Assembly (NCBI GenBank): GCA_013298775.1
Contig: JAAFIV010000021.1
Location: forward strand, 1 to 64,000
Length of the DNA stretch: 64,000 nucleotides
Direction: 5' to 3'
From: Ignavibacteria bacterium
Lineage (GTDB): Bacteria > Bacteroidota > Ignavibacteria > Kapaibacteriales > UBA4661
Shown: one piece after another, positions 28,832 to 38,471 of the stretch
Numbering within the stretch: position 1 is the first letter of the stretch
Layout: the number at the start of each line of letters is the position of its first letter
The notes under the pieces: model-generated
Seen by the model: only the letters and a program-made list of their open reading frames with translations
Told to the model about the DNA's origin: nothing
The model's database searches: none
Position numbers and translations under genes: made by a program

Positions 28832-30805
28832 TCATTTTGTCGGCAATTCCACAATAAACGTCGCACCTTTACCGAGTTCCGACTCACACCACACCTTGCC
28901 ATTCATAGCCTCGACCATTTTTTTGACAATGCTGAGACCCAGACCAGTACTGTGTTCGCCGCCTGTGGGCTGGGCGGAGAGGCGAGCGAATTTACCGAAA
29001 AGCTTTTGCATATCGTCTGCCGAAATACCTGGACCTTCATCGCGAATTTCAACGCGAACCGCTTTCATACTAGCATTTACGCTCACAGCAATATTTTTGT
29101 TATGCGGCGAATATTTCACGGCATTCGAGATGAGATTATCCAGAACCTCAATAAACGCTTGCTCATCGGCATAAATATCAATGGTATCCTTCTCTGATGT
29201 ATAATGAATAGTAATGTTTTTCGCTTGTGCAAGAGATTGATACCCCATCGCAATATTGTGGACAACAGGAACGGCATCGAAATTGACACAGGAAAACAGC
29301 ACACCACCTTGTTCTAAACGATTGATATCCAAGAGACGAGTGACCAATTCAAGCATTCTGTTCGATATACTGACAATTTTTTCTGCCATGCCAGAAACAT
29401 CTTCTGGATTCACGTGCCCTTCTTGTATCAATTCCGCAAAATTCCGAACAGCACCAATAGGATTTTTCAGGTCGTGCGAAACGATTCCCATGAACTCATT
29501 TTTCTCGGTATCCAATGCAAGCAACACCTGATTCTGTTCTTGAAGTTGCGTATTGGCAATTTCAATTTCGGTTGCCTGCTCTTCCAAAATACTTTTTTGG
29601 CTCTGAATCTCGATGTTGGCTTCCTGAAGTTCGGTATTCTTCCGTTGTGTCGTTTGCATTGATTTTATCATAAACCCAATAATGAACAGAAGAAGAATAC
29701 TGCCACCAATCACTCCAAAACTCGTCATTCGTTCACGCTGAATTTGTATATCCTGAATACGTTTATCTCGCAGCAATAGTTGTTTCTCCGCTTCAGAACG
29801 CTCAATGTTCAATCGCGCTTGAAAGGCTGCGATATTGTTCTGTGCTTCAATCACATCGGCAGAATCTTTAATTGCCAAAAAACTCCTGTACGCCAGCAAT
29901 TCCTGGCGCGTGTCGCCCATATCTTTACAGATACTCGCCAGCAGCCGGTAACTATCTACTTTGATGATAAATAATCCTTCATGATATTTACACTTTTCGA
30001 TACCACGCTGAATGGCTTGCAATGCCTCAGCATACTTTTTTTGCCGATAGTAGAGAAGCCCAATCAGTCGCAACGAAACCGCCTCGCCGAATGCCTGACG
30101 CGCAGCAACCCGTATTTCCAATGCGCGACGCGCACAGACCAACGCCGAATCATACTGTTTGCGCGCTTCATAAATCACGCCAATACTATGCAATGCCCAG
30201 CTTTCTTGCTCCGCGTTGTGTATTGCCTTTGCCTGACGGAGAGCAGATTCGTGAAGCGATAATGCTGCATCAAAATTCTTTTCCACTCTGTATAATCGTC
30301 CGAGCGCGTTCAGACAGGAGGCTTCGAGCAGCGTATCGCCGAAGGAGTGAGCCGTCGCTAATGCCTTGCTCAGTTGGTTTCGTGCCTGCTGACGCGAGAG
30401 AGAATCACTTTTGGTCTGCTGCCCAGCTGCAAAGCCAATGTTTCTGAGCGCGTGAGCAATCAAGAGTGGATTTCCGATACTCTCAGCCAAACGAAGTTGA
30501 CGAAAACCAAGCCCCAGTGCCGCTTCTATTTTGCCGACGATAATTGTCCAGTACGTCAGCATATCCAAGGCTTCGACCATTCCTTCTTTATAGTCAATCT
30601 TTTCGGCTAATGCAAGAGCTTCGGATGCGTAGCGGTAGGTTGTGTTACGAGAGTTTTCCTGAAAGAACGAATATTGGCGAGCGAGCGCATTCAAGCTGTC
30701 CGCCTGTGCTTTTACGCTGCGTTCGTTGCTGCTTTGAACTGCGACACCTTCTGAAGTAAACAAACACAACAGAACGCCAAGAACAAGTATTCTGCAAAAT
30801 CCCAT
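28832..30805 (-). CDS. TPR-domain sensor histidine kinase
   Basis: 657 residues from the ATG at 30805, which begins a signal peptide (MGFCRILVLGVLLCLF). An in-frame GTG at 30835 would add ten residues. TPR-like repeats over about 45-350, a membrane helix (GVIGGSILLLFIIGFMI), coiled coil, HisKA (GIVSHDLKNPIGAVRNFA) and HATPase (NLISNAVKYSP; DEGPG; STGLGLSIV), ending in the shared tail (GKGATFIVELPTK). It appears to be the first gene of an operon with the terpene-cyclase-like protein and the kinase at 26245-28074. The gap upstream contains only repeats. Confidence 0.9.
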   Translation of the reverse strand: MGFCRILVLGVLLCLFTSEGVAVQSSNERSVKAQADSLNALARQYSFFQENSRNTTYRYASEALALAEKIDYKEGMVEALDMLTYWTIIVGKIEAALGLGFRQLRLAESIGNPLLIAHALRNIGFAAGQQTKSDSLSRQQARNQLSKALATAHSFGDTLLEASCLNALGRLYRVEKNFDAALSLHESALRQAKAIHNAEQESWALHSIGVIYEARKQYDSALVCARRALEIRVAARQAFGEAVSLRLIGLLYYRQKKYAEALQAIQRGIEKCKYHEGLFIIKVDSYRLLASICKDMGDTRQELLAYRSFLAIKDSADVIEAQNNIAAFQARLNIERSEAEKQLLLRDKRIQDIQIQRERMTSFGVIGGSILLLFIIGFMIKSMQTTQRKNTELQEANIEIQSQKSILEEQATEIEIANTQLQEQNQVLLALDTEKNEFMGIVSHDLKNPIGAVRNFAELIQEGHVNPEDVSGMAEKIVSISNRMLELVTRLLDINRLEQGGVLFSCVNFDAVPVVHNIAMGYQSLAQAKNITIHYTSEKDTIDIYADEQAFIEVLDNLISNAVKYSPHNKNIAVSVNASMKAVRVEIRDEGPGISADDMQKLFGKFARLSAQPTGGEHSTGLGLSIVKKMVEAMNGKVWCESELGKGATFIVELPTK

Positions 30806-30978
30806 ACACGCTCTGGAAAGTGGTCGTGAAATCACACACTATCAAGTGGTGGTGAAATCACAAAATACAAAATCAAAGCAAATATTGAGCATTCGATACT
30901 TCTTTTCATGCAGGTAGAACCAGCATTTTTTGCTGTAATGCCCACTGTCGCGCCTCCACCAGCGCGAGGCGGGCAATA

Positions 30979-31119
30979 CTTGTCATCAACTTAAGCCCTC
31001 ACCCCGCTCTGCGAGCGACCCTCTCCCAGAGGTAGAGGGTTTGGAGATAGCTCTATATCTTGCCCTTCTCCTTCTGGGAGAAGGGTTGGGATGAGGGAAA
31101 AATCCTTACGTTGATGACA
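30979..31119. repeat. CCCTCTCCC-type palindromic repeat in the 30806-31196 gap
   Basis: Bounded by TGTCATCAAC and GTTGATGACA. Inside are GACCCTCTCCCAGAGG and its partner TTCTCCTTCTGGGAGAAGGG. Short direct repeats (GCGGGCAATACTT) flank it at about 30969 and 31125, which could be a duplication made on insertion. Similar repeats lie at 41164-41304, 57926-58016 and 62719-62818. No gene was seen in this 391-bp gap; the promoter of the kinase at 28832-30805 should lie in its left part. Confidence 0.7.
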
Positions 31120-31196
31120 TTGGGCGGGCAATACTTATCCCACTGAACAGGAATATAACGTGAACGCCCAGAGCTGTCAATATACAAAGCGTATCG

Positions 31197-33077
31197 TCAC
31201 TGCGGCACATCCTCCAAAGCCCGCAGAAATGCTATGATTGCTTGCTGTTCGGAAGGCGTGAGGCGAAGCGGGTCGGGTGATAATGTTTGATGCTCCACGC
31301 CGCGAACACCAATTCCCACGCCGCCGCCACGATTGTAAAAATCCATCACTTGTTCAAGCGTCTCGTACACGCCGTTGTGCATATACGGTGCTGTGAGCGA
31401 GGAATTACGCACGGTTGGGGTTTTGAAGGCGTATTTATGCGCCGCGTAGGCATTGATGGCAAAACGCCCCACATCTGCATCAATGCTCGCGTTTACGGTT
31501 TTTGCTTCACGCGGAACGCCAATCACTTCCTGCTCGGTGCGCAAATACACTGGCGGAACCGTTCCGTTGAAAAGCGGCGCGAAATGGCACGTTCCGCATT
31601 TTGCTTTGCCCATGTAGAGATTAAAACCGTGCTTTTCTGTTGCCGAAAGGATAGACGTATCGCCGCGCATAAAGCGGTCGAAGCGTGAATTAAGCGCAAC
31701 GAGCGACCGCTCGAATGCAGCAATCGCTTGTTTGATGCGGAGTTCGTTCACAGGCGTTTGCGATGAATCGCTGAATGACCGCATAAATGCTTGCGTGTAG
31801 GATTTGTTCGCACTCAACCGCTTCACTGCTTCTGCGAGCGAGCCGTGCATTTCATCCACGTTTTGCACAACATCGCTAGCTTGGTCTTCCAAAAAAGCAA
31901 CACGCAAATCAAGGAATTGTGAGGTTTGCAGGGCAGCATTGAGCAAGGTCGGCGCGTTGCGTTGCACTTTGCCGGCGGGCGTAAGCGCGGCACTTGTCCG
32001 CAAGCCGTCGGTGAATGCTTTGTCAGGCTGATGACAGCTTGCGCAAGCGCGTGTACCATTGCCAGAAAGTACGGGGTCGGTGAAAAGCTGCTTGCCAAGC
32101 GCGATTTGAGCGTTTCGCTGCTCGGCAGTAAAGTCACGCGCAAAGACGGGCGCGAAGTGCAGAACATTAAACGCGGCGGAATCGAAAATATGCCGTGCTT
32201 CCGCCCGAAATGCCGACGAAAACGGCAAAGGAGCAATATTCAGTGCGGCTTGTAAGGACTTCAACTGTGCGGCTAAAGGATTGACGCTGCCTACAAACCA
32301 TGCAGCGCGGTCAAACGCCAGAAAATCTGTACTTGCGCGGCATTCAGCGATTGCCCGTGTGAACAAGGTTTGAAGCGACTTCCACGCCTTATCCAGTGAA
32401 TCCGATGTTTTCCGAGCAGGTGCATACTGCTGTACGACTTCTTGCAATTCTTCCAGCACCAATGCGGCATCCGCAACACCTGTGAGCAAAACAGGCGCGT
32501 CAAAACCCGACACGCCAAGCGTTTGTACACGAGCAATTTCGAGCCAGAGCGCGTCGAAAACGTGCGCATCGGTAAGTTCTTGCGATTTCACGACTTGCTG
32601 CGCTCTTGTTGTCAGCGAAACAATCGTGCGCGTGTTGAAGCGAATAGTGGTGCTGTCTGCAAGGTTTATCTTCGGAAAGAGACTTTCTTCCAGCACTTGA
32701 AATCCCGTTGCGGGAACGACAATTTTATCATTTTCCTCAAATTCATCAATCGGCGCACCGTTGATTTCGTGCGCTGTTTGGGCGGCAAAGTATTCGATTG
32801 CCCATTCGGCACGTTTGTAGGCGGCGTGGGATTCGTGAAACGCCTGTTGTAGTGCGCGCCCACGGCTTGTATCGGTGATTTCACCCGCAGTGAGAGAGTC
32901 CAAACGCTGTGCTGCACTCTGCATGGTCTGAAGGTGGCTTTGTAGGCGGGTTTTGATGGTGGTCAATCGCTGCGTAGAGCTTGTCGATGCTTGCTCCGAT
33001 GGTGGATTTTTTGCAGAATTGCATGATACACAGCAGAGAACAACACAAAGAAACAATAGTGCAATATTTGGGCGCAT
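31197..33077 (-). CDS. Lipoprotein with imelysin-like domain fused to dihaem cytochrome c peroxidase/MauG domain
   Basis: 626 residues from the Met at 33077; lipobox LCCVSC then N. The N-terminal 270 residues are helical and imelysin-like (AYKRAEWAIEYFAAQ, INGAPIDEFEEND, GFQVLEESLFP). The rest is a dihaem peroxidase of the CCP/MauG family with haem-binding CASCH (about 345-349) and CGTCH (about 494-498), plus conserved RNAPTLLNAA and KTPTVRNSSLTAPYMHNG. It probably reduces peroxide or oxidises a periplasmic partner using cytochrome c. The imelysin-like part may bind metal, but no clear GxHxxE motif was seen. This fused layout is known in Bacteroidota. The ORF opens at 33113, but the lipobox fits the start at 33077. 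Confidence 0.88.
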   Translation of the reverse strand: MRPNIALLFLCVVLCCVSCNSAKNPPSEQASTSSTQRLTTIKTRLQSHLQTMQSAAQRLDSLTAGEITDTSRGRALQQAFHESHAAYKRAEWAIEYFAAQTAHEINGAPIDEFEENDKIVVPATGFQVLEESLFPKINLADSTTIRFNTRTIVSLTTRAQQVVKSQELTDAHVFDALWLEIARVQTLGVSGFDAPVLLTGVADAALVLEELQEVVQQYAPARKTSDSLDKAWKSLQTLFTRAIAECRASTDFLAFDRAAWFVGSVNPLAAQLKSLQAALNIAPLPFSSAFRAEARHIFDSAAFNVLHFAPVFARDFTAEQRNAQIALGKQLFTDPVLSGNGTRACASCHQPDKAFTDGLRTSAALTPAGKVQRNAPTLLNAALQTSQFLDLRVAFLEDQASDVVQNVDEMHGSLAEAVKRLSANKSYTQAFMRSFSDSSQTPVNELRIKQAIAAFERSLVALNSRFDRFMRGDTSILSATEKHGFNLYMGKAKCGTCHFAPLFNGTVPPVYLRTEQEVIGVPREAKTVNASIDADVGRFAINAYAAHKYAFKTPTVRNSSLTAPYMHNGVYETLEQVMDFYNRGGGVGIGVRGVEHQTLSPDPLRLTPSEQQAIIAFLRALEDVPQ

Positions 33078-33117
33078 ATCAACGGTAAATTTTGGTAAAA
33101 ATATAGACAACATAAAA

Positions 33118-33267
33118 GGTAACTGGTCAGGTGATGTTCTCGTCGGGCGGCTGTTATCACGAGCGCAGTAGCCGTCCGGCGAGTGTTACAACGGGACGCT
33201 TTATTGAGCGGAGAACCCGCCGGACGGTCAAGAAACCGCCCGACGGGGTAGTACCTGACCAGTTACC
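33118..33267. mobile_element. 150-bp GC-rich nested palindrome (MITE-like)
   Basis: Perfect 15-bp ends GGTAACTGGTCAGGT and ACCTGACCAGTTACC enclose two further paired blocks (CGTCGGGCGG / CCGCCCGACG and GCCGTCCGGCG / CGCCGGACGG). The element is much richer in G+C than its flanks. ATAAAA occurs directly on both sides, within a longer near-duplicate (AAAAATATAGACAACATAAA on the left, AAAAATATGAACAACATAAA on the right). No ORF. The flanking duplication suggests insertion of a non-autonomous element; a large transcriptional or recombination hairpin is the alternative. Confidence 0.7.
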
Positions 33268-33285
33268 ATAAAAATATGAACAACA

Positions 33286-33322
33286 TAAAAATCCCCTGCA
33301 CGGATAAACGCATACAGGGGAT
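33286..33322 (-). terminator. Rho-independent terminator after the PhoX-like gene
   Basis: On the minus strand the 8-bp stem ATCCCCTG / CAGGGGAT encloses a 16-base loop and is followed by TTTTAT. It lies about 50 bp downstream of the stop of 33371-34828, with the correct orientation. Confidence 0.75.
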
Positions 33323-33370
33323 ACCATTTGCAAACAAAATCAAAGATTTTTACAAAGTAACGACAGTAGT

Positions 33371-34828
33371 TTATCGCGGTAAACCTTTGACGATAATAAG
33401 CTGGCTCGCTTGATTTTCATTCGGGCGAAGCATACCGCCATCCACACCTTTGTATTTATCGCCTGTCCAGCTATGTGGCTGTACACAAATCATGAATGTA
33501 TTCGCAATGCCAATCGTTGAGGAAATATCAACCATTGCGCCGTATTCCCACTGACCAAAGCGCGATGTGCCGCCAACGTTGTAAATAGCAGCATCAGAAG
33601 CCGTGCGGCGGTGGTCGAGTTCAATGATAGGCTTGAGTTCTTTGCTGCTAATGGTGTACTGATAAATGTAGGAATCATGTGTCTCATCGCTATAGTTGTT
33701 CGGGTCTTCCTGAATATACACGTAGTTCTCGGTAACGCAGATATTATCTGGGTTTTGGAAGGCTTTCGCTGGACCGTTGCGGTCGTCACCGTCCAAAATT
33801 ACTTCCAAGGTACCTTTAAGCGGGTTTGTAGCGTCCATCATGAGGCGATACACACGACCGTATTTTGAACGACCATAATCAGCGTTTACGCCTGTATTTC
33901 CTTGACCCGTAGCATTGAAATATACTTCCCGTGAAGCCGACGCACTGCCTTTGCGGTAATCAATATCTTCCACACGACCAAACGGCATAGCTCGCAACGC
34001 TGTTGAACGCTCGTTAATCTGGCGACCAGTCAGTGTTTTTTGATTTTCGATTTGGCGGAATTCAATATCATATTTTTGCCCAACAGCCATATCGCGCTCA
34101 CGAATATTGTTGTCAGTGCGAGCCATAACGTAGAGTCTGCCATTTTGGAATTCGCCTGGAGTGCTGATGTAGAGCGCGAGCTGACCGCCGTGTGTGCCAG
34201 AATCATCATCACCCAAAATCACGACCATTTGTCCAGCATACGCATTCGAGGGAAGTGGAACGGCATTTTCCGCACTCCATTTGCCCAAGCCTTCAGCAAT
34301 AACCGACGTATTCGGCGCACCTGATGGATTGACGATGTGCGTTTGTGATTCTTCGCCACTTTCGCCACAGATCAGGAAGCTCGTAAAACCATGCTCGGCT
34401 TGCGTGGTGAGCGTAGCCGAACACAAACGCCAGCGACCTGCAGTAGAATTCAGCACATACTCGCCACCTGTCGGCTTGAAGGTTTTGTCAAACGTGATGC
34501 GCGAAACAGCGAAGTTATCTTCGTGATTGACGAGTGCGGTAAAAGTGCTGTCAGCATTTCGGAGCAACCCCGCGCCATCAGCAGAGCCGCCAAACACGAA
34601 GTTTGGCGTTGAAGCGAGTTTGTCATCGCTGCCCAAAAGCGAGAAAATTTCCAAACCAGTAGTAAGCGACTTCGCCAATGCCGGCGTTACGGAATGATTC
34701 GCCAGAACAACAGGATTGACGGGCGTTACGGGCGTAATCGGCGTGGTACACGATGATACCACGAGCGTCAAAACACAAACGGCACATGAAATTGTGCGCA
34801 GAGGAAAACGGTGAAGAAGAGGTTTCAT
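33371..34828 (-). CDS. PhoX-like (DUF839) exported lipoprotein
   Basis: 485 residues from the second Met (34828), with a lipobox-like LTLVVSSC then TT and a Pro/Val/Thr linker. The body fits the DUF839/PhoX beta-propeller family: TALVNHEDNF, GRVEDIDYRKGS, AFQNPDNICVTENYVYIQED and QWEYGAMVDIS occur in the usual order. PhoX proteins are Ca/Fe alkaline phosphatases; the acidic and Asn residues are suggestive, but phosphatase activity cannot be confirmed by eye and many DUF839 proteins are uncharacterised. It is a single-gene unit with its own terminator. A phosphate-binding-like protein and porin occur 22 kb away. Confidence 0.75.
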   Translation of the reverse strand: MKPLLHRFPLRTISCAVCVLTLVVSSCTTPITPVTPVNPVVLANHSVTPALAKSLTTGLEIFSLLGSDDKLASTPNFVFGGSADGAGLLRNADSTFTALVNHEDNFAVSRITFDKTFKPTGGEYVLNSTAGRWRLCSATLTTQAEHGFTSFLICGESGEESQTHIVNPSGAPNTSVIAEGLGKWSAENAVPLPSNAYAGQMVVILGDDDSGTHGGQLALYISTPGEFQNGRLYVMARTDNNIRERDMAVGQKYDIEFRQIENQKTLTGRQINERSTALRAMPFGRVEDIDYRKGSASASREVYFNATGQGNTGVNADYGRSKYGRVYRLMMDATNPLKGTLEVILDGDDRNGPAKAFQNPDNICVTENYVYIQEDPNNYSDETHDSYIYQYTISSKELKPIIELDHRRTASDAAIYNVGGTSRFGQWEYGAMVDISSTIGIANTFMICVQPHSWTGDKYKGVDGGMLRPNENQASQLIIVKGLPR

Positions 34829-35003
34829 ACACAATCGGAAAAAATTTGGTGTGGGATTGAATTACAGGACGCAAGATAAGATGCGGATGTCAGGCAGGTG
34901 TTACGCGAAGATTAGGTTTTCGTAACCTTGGAAGATTGTGTTTTGCCTTTTGGTTACAATGCGATGATGCTGAAAAAATAATTGTACTTGTTGAATTGTG
35001 GAG

Positions 35004-35257
35004 CTAAGAAGCGGCAGGCAATTCCACAATAAACGTCGCACCTTTGCCGAGTTCAGATTCGCACCAAACGCGCCCGTTCATTGCTTCCACCATTTTCTTT
35101 ACAATAGAGTTTATCTCGAATAAGGTTTTTAGAGTTTTGGAGCAAGGCAGCATGCTGCCTTGTTTAGTAAAAAAGTCTATTCGGAATAAAGTCTAATGCT
35201 CAAGCCCAGACCTGAACTGTGTTCGCCGCCTGTTGGACGATTAGAAAGACGGGCGAA
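35004..35257 (-). pseudogene. Remnant of a kinase 3' end, split by a MITE
   Basis: Only the last 55 or so codons of a histidine kinase of the local family survive: RLSNRPTGGEHSSGLGLSI, then the insertion, then VKKMVEAMNGRVWCESELGK and on to IVELPAAS and a TAG stop. The 89-bp insertion (35106-35194) carries stops in frame. Nothing kinase-like is found upstream of 35257, where the sequence changes abruptly. Removing the insertion and one AAT restores the DNA found in the intact paralogues (TTTACAATGCTCAAGCC), so the kinase tail was present before the element inserted. The rest of the 34829-35371 gap shows no gene. Confidence 0.9.
35106..35194. mobile_element. 89-bp MITE, copy 1
   Basis: Imperfect terminal inverted repeats: AGAGTTTATCTCGAATA on one end against AGACTTTATTCCGAATA on the other, 14 of 17 matching. 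A perfect 20-bp palindrome (CAAGGCAGCATGCTGCCTTG) lies at the centre. Flanked by AAT on both sides. An apparently identical copy is at 48131-48219. It has no coding capacity and must have been moved by a transposase elsewhere in the genome. The empty site is known from paralogous kinase tails. Confidence 0.88.
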
Positions 35258-35303
35258 TCCAGCATCGTCTTCAACTTCCCCATCTATTGCTTCAAAACGA
35301 GTT

Positions 35304-35339
35304 GAGAGCCTTACTACCAAGGTCAGTGGCAAGGCTCTC
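35304..35339 (-). terminator. Probable terminator after the TonB-dependent receptor
   Basis: A 9-bp stem GAGAGCCTT / AAGGCTCTC with an 18-base loop, about 30 bp beyond the receptor stop. On the minus strand a weak T-rich stretch (CGTTTTG) follows, so it could be a partial terminator or a transcript-stabilising hairpin. Confidence 0.5.
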
Positions 35340-35371
35340 AAACTGTAAAACTACATTGAAACTGAAGAGAT

Positions 35372-38347
35372 TTACTGAAACGTGTAAGTCGCCCGTGCAA
35401 TAACCATGCGCCCGATAGCTGGTGCGCCGATGTATTGCCGTTGGCGATTGTCAAGCGCGTTTTGTACCGTTACGTCCAAACGCAAGCCTTTGAGAATCGC
35501 ATCAAAATCATACCCAATACTTGCATCTACAAGCGTCATTTCGTTCACAAAGCTCGTTAAATCCTCGCGTTTGGTGGGATTGGTGATGGGCGACGTGTAC
35601 ACACCCGACGCAACCGGAAACGCATTCTGATAACGAGCTGTGACACCTGCTGTGATGCCCTTTGGAACAGAATAGCTCACACCACCACGAATTTTCAAAG
35701 TCGGAGAATTCATCGAAACAAACAAGCGATTATCCGAAAGTCCTAAATCCTTTGCCGTAAAGAAATCTGTGCTGATGTAACCAACATTTGCAAACATATT
35801 CAAACCTTCAACTGCCACGTCTTGCGCATCCACGCTTGCTTCAAAGCCCCAATATTGCAAACGACCGTAGTTGCGGTACGCCAGCATCAACTCACGCCCC
35901 AAACGACTGCCACTTGGAACAACATCCGACGGTGACGATAGCGGCATCAATGCATACGGCGCGGCGGCAATCGAATTCGCTGTCGGGCGCAAGACCGCAT
36001 CCACAAAGCCTTGTGGGGTGCGATAGGGTGTTTGCTGAAGTGCTGCCAGAGCTTGAGGATTGTTCTGCAAGGCAGTTAGTGAAGTTTGAAATTGCGGTGT
36101 AAGTGCAGTAATTAAGCCAGCTCCAGGCGTAATAAGTGGCGTTTCCAAAATAAGCGGCGCAATAAAATTCTCCCGAATTGCAAAATATCCATCAACCGAA
36201 AAAACTACTTTTTTTGCAATCAGAGTCTGGAAGCCGAGTTCAAACATTTCTTGCGTAGTTGCTTTCAAAGGAGGAATATCCGTGAATGAATTCGCCTGTT
36301 CAGCCGAAAAACCTGATGTGTACTCTCCTGTGGGTGCAGGAGTCGTGCGAAGTGCAGCCACCATCGGTGCATTCTGCGGATTTGCGGCTAGGCTTCCCAA
36401 AATTGTATTCCAATAATTTGCAAGCGGTAATCTAAGCTGTGTGGAAACGGTATCACCCTGACGCGGAAAGCCTGTCGCACTAGGAAGTAAGCCAGTTCCA
36501 ACAGCTACGCGCTGTCCAGCAGCATTTCTCGCAAACTGCAAACCATCAACCGAGCCGCGTGCGCGGAGGTCGAAGGCTGCGGTGGAATTTGCATTGATAT
36601 CGAGAAAAAGCTGTGTAACGGGCGGCGCGGAAAAAGCACGGTTATACGAAAGGCGCAAACCTGTTTCTGGCGTAAGTTTCAGAACAGCCGCCAAACGAGG
36701 CGACAACTGGCTTTGTTGCAACACAGTGTGGTAATCGTACCGCAAAGAAGCATTCAGCGTCAATGTTTCACCAAATCGCTTTTCTGCTTGTACATACGCG
36801 CCAAGCTCCAATACTTGGTCTTTCAGTTCATTGCGACCATTGGTGCGTCCTACTATCGTTCCAAATGCCGTGTCAGTTGGCGCATTGGAAATAGGATTTG
36901 TCCAACGCGAATCTAAACCAACAATCAGATTTATTCCCGCTTCCTCGAAGGCGATACTTTGCTGCGCTTGGGCAATGAGCATCGTGGAAAAATCAGCGAT
37001 GGGTGCGGGTGCGTCGGTTGTATTTCCGGCTGGGCGCAATGAGCGAATGCCGTTCGCGCCTTGAATGCGCGGGTCGGAATAGTTATAGCTTGTTCCAGGA
37101 GTTATATTTTGAGTAAAGGAAACTTGACCAAAAAATCCGCCAGACTCCGCGCGAATCTGACCGAACCAGTTCGTGAAATCTCGTATCTGCACCGTTCCTG
37201 TATTTGCCAAGCCCGTGAACGAAGCCTGTCCGATACCGAAATTCCCAACGATTGCGGTTTCATCACTAATTTTATATTTCCCCATTGCATTCAAGGATGC
37301 ACTGCGAGTATTGGGGTCGCGTTTCCAGTTGTTCAAAAGAGGAATAGAATCCCCGCGAACACCAACAACCACCGATGCGCCTGGGACTCGTGCTGAGGGA
37401 TTACGCGGGTCGAGAGGTGAGTAACGGTTCAATTCTCTGCGGTCAGAGTAATCGTTTGCAGGGTCATTGGGGTCGAGAAGAAAGTCCTGTGCTTGGTTGT
37501 ATTGTGCGTTGATTTTATACGCAAAGTTATCGCTCACAATGTTTGCATGGCGAAGATTGACTGCGATAAGCGATTGATTACCACCAGCAAGTGATATTGC
37601 GGTTCCGGGATGCAAAAAGGGGTCTTTTGTAAGGAAGTGAATAACGCCAACATCTGCGCCGCTTCCAAACAGCGCAGAACTTGGTCCCCGCACAACTTCG
37701 ATATGGTCAATATCAAGGTGAGAAATCGGCATAAATTGGAACGCATTTACGCCACTTGCAGGCAATGAGGCTTGGCGAAAATCCACCATTGCAAACGCAG
37801 AAGCGAAAAACGGTTGGTTGAAACCCCGCACCGATACTTGTTGCCGATTCACCCCAACAGAAATGACATCCACACCTGCAACATTGCGCAAGACTTGTTC
37901 GGGAGAAAGCACTGCGTCTCGCTCTATGGACTTAGCACTCACAAGTGAAATAGCGGCTGGTGCGTCGAGTGCTTTTTCCTGCTTGCGCGAGGCAGTTACA
38001 ACAAGTTGCTCAAGACTAATATCGGCTTGAATGAGGGAAATATCGGAGAGCGTTGTTTCGCCGTCCTTGATGGTGATATTTGCCGTAAAATCCTCGTAGC
38101 CGATATACTTCGCAGCAAGCGTATAAGAGCCTGCGGGGACATTTTGAACGGAATATTCACCTTTTGCTTTCGACACCGTTCCCGAAATAATTTTCCCATT
38201 TTCACCGAGAATTTGAATTTTTACCCCAACAAGAGCTTGCTGCGTCAAAACATCAACGACTTTTCCTTTGATATCACCCGCAAAAACCTGTGAACACGCC
38301 GCAGCAACAAGCAATGGAGTACAAAGAGAGAGAAACAATTTTTTCAT
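35372..38347 (-). CDS. TonB-dependent outer-membrane receptor with carboxypeptidase-regulatory-like domain
   Basis: 991 residues from the Met at 38347 (MKKLFLSLCTPLLVAAACSQ, signal peptide). A CarboxypepD_reg-like beta-sandwich follows (about 25-105; KGKVVDVLTQQALVGVKI), then a TonB box/plug start (LEQLVVTASRKQEKALDAPA) and plug motifs (SPEQVLRNVAGVDVISVGVN, VRGPSSALFGSGADVGVIHF), then a long barrel ending in an aromatic/polar strand (VIARATYTFQ). It imports a large ligand such as a siderophore, cobalamin or oligomer, powered by TonB; the substrate is unknown. It is monocistronic, with no SusD or DUF4249 partner. The start is at the Met of the signal peptide; the frame opens at 38401. Confidence 0.92.
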   Translation of the reverse strand: MKKLFLSLCTPLLVAAACSQVFAGDIKGKVVDVLTQQALVGVKIQILGENGKIISGTVSKAKGEYSVQNVPAGSYTLAAKYIGYEDFTANITIKDGETTLSDISLIQADISLEQLVVTASRKQEKALDAPAAISLVSAKSIERDAVLSPEQVLRNVAGVDVISVGVNRQQVSVRGFNQPFFASAFAMVDFRQASLPASGVNAFQFMPISHLDIDHIEVVRGPSSALFGSGADVGVIHFLTKDPFLHPGTAISLAGGNQSLIAVNLRHANIVSDNFAYKINAQYNQAQDFLLDPNDPANDYSDRRELNRYSPLDPRNPSARVPGASVVVGVRGDSIPLLNNWKRDPNTRSASLNAMGKYKISDETAIVGNFGIGQASFTGLANTGTVQIRDFTNWFGQIRAESGGFFGQVSFTQNITPGTSYNYSDPRIQGANGIRSLRPAGNTTDAPAPIADFSTMLIAQAQQSIAFEEAGINLIVGLDSRWTNPISNAPTDTAFGTIVGRTNGRNELKDQVLELGAYVQAEKRFGETLTLNASLRYDYHTVLQQSQLSPRLAAVLKLTPETGLRLSYNRAFSAPPVTQLFLDINANSTAAFDLRARGSVDGLQFARNAAGQRVAVGTGLLPSATGFPRQGDTVSTQLRLPLANYWNTILGSLAANPQNAPMVAALRTTPAPTGEYTSGFSAEQANSFTDIPPLKATTQEMFELGFQTLIAKKVVFSVDGYFAIRENFIAPLILETPLITPGAGLITALTPQFQTSLTALQNNPQALAALQQTPYRTPQGFVDAVLRPTANSIAAAPYALMPLSSPSDVVPSGSRLGRELMLAYRNYGRLQYWGFEASVDAQDVAVEGLNMFANVGYISTDFFTAKDLGLSDNRLFVSMNSPTLKIRGGVSYSVPKGITAGVTARYQNAFPVASGVYTSPITNPTKREDLTSFVNEMTLVDASIGYDFDAILKGLRLDVTVQNALDNRQRQYIGAPAIGRMVIARATYTFQ

Positions 38348-38471
38348 ACTTACTCCTGAACAAAAAACTGTGAGAATACGTGATTGTGGAACACACTTCA
38401 TAAAATAGAAAAGTTTTGTTGAACTCCAAAAAAATCAGCGTACTAAGGTTATGGACACAGTACATGAGCGT

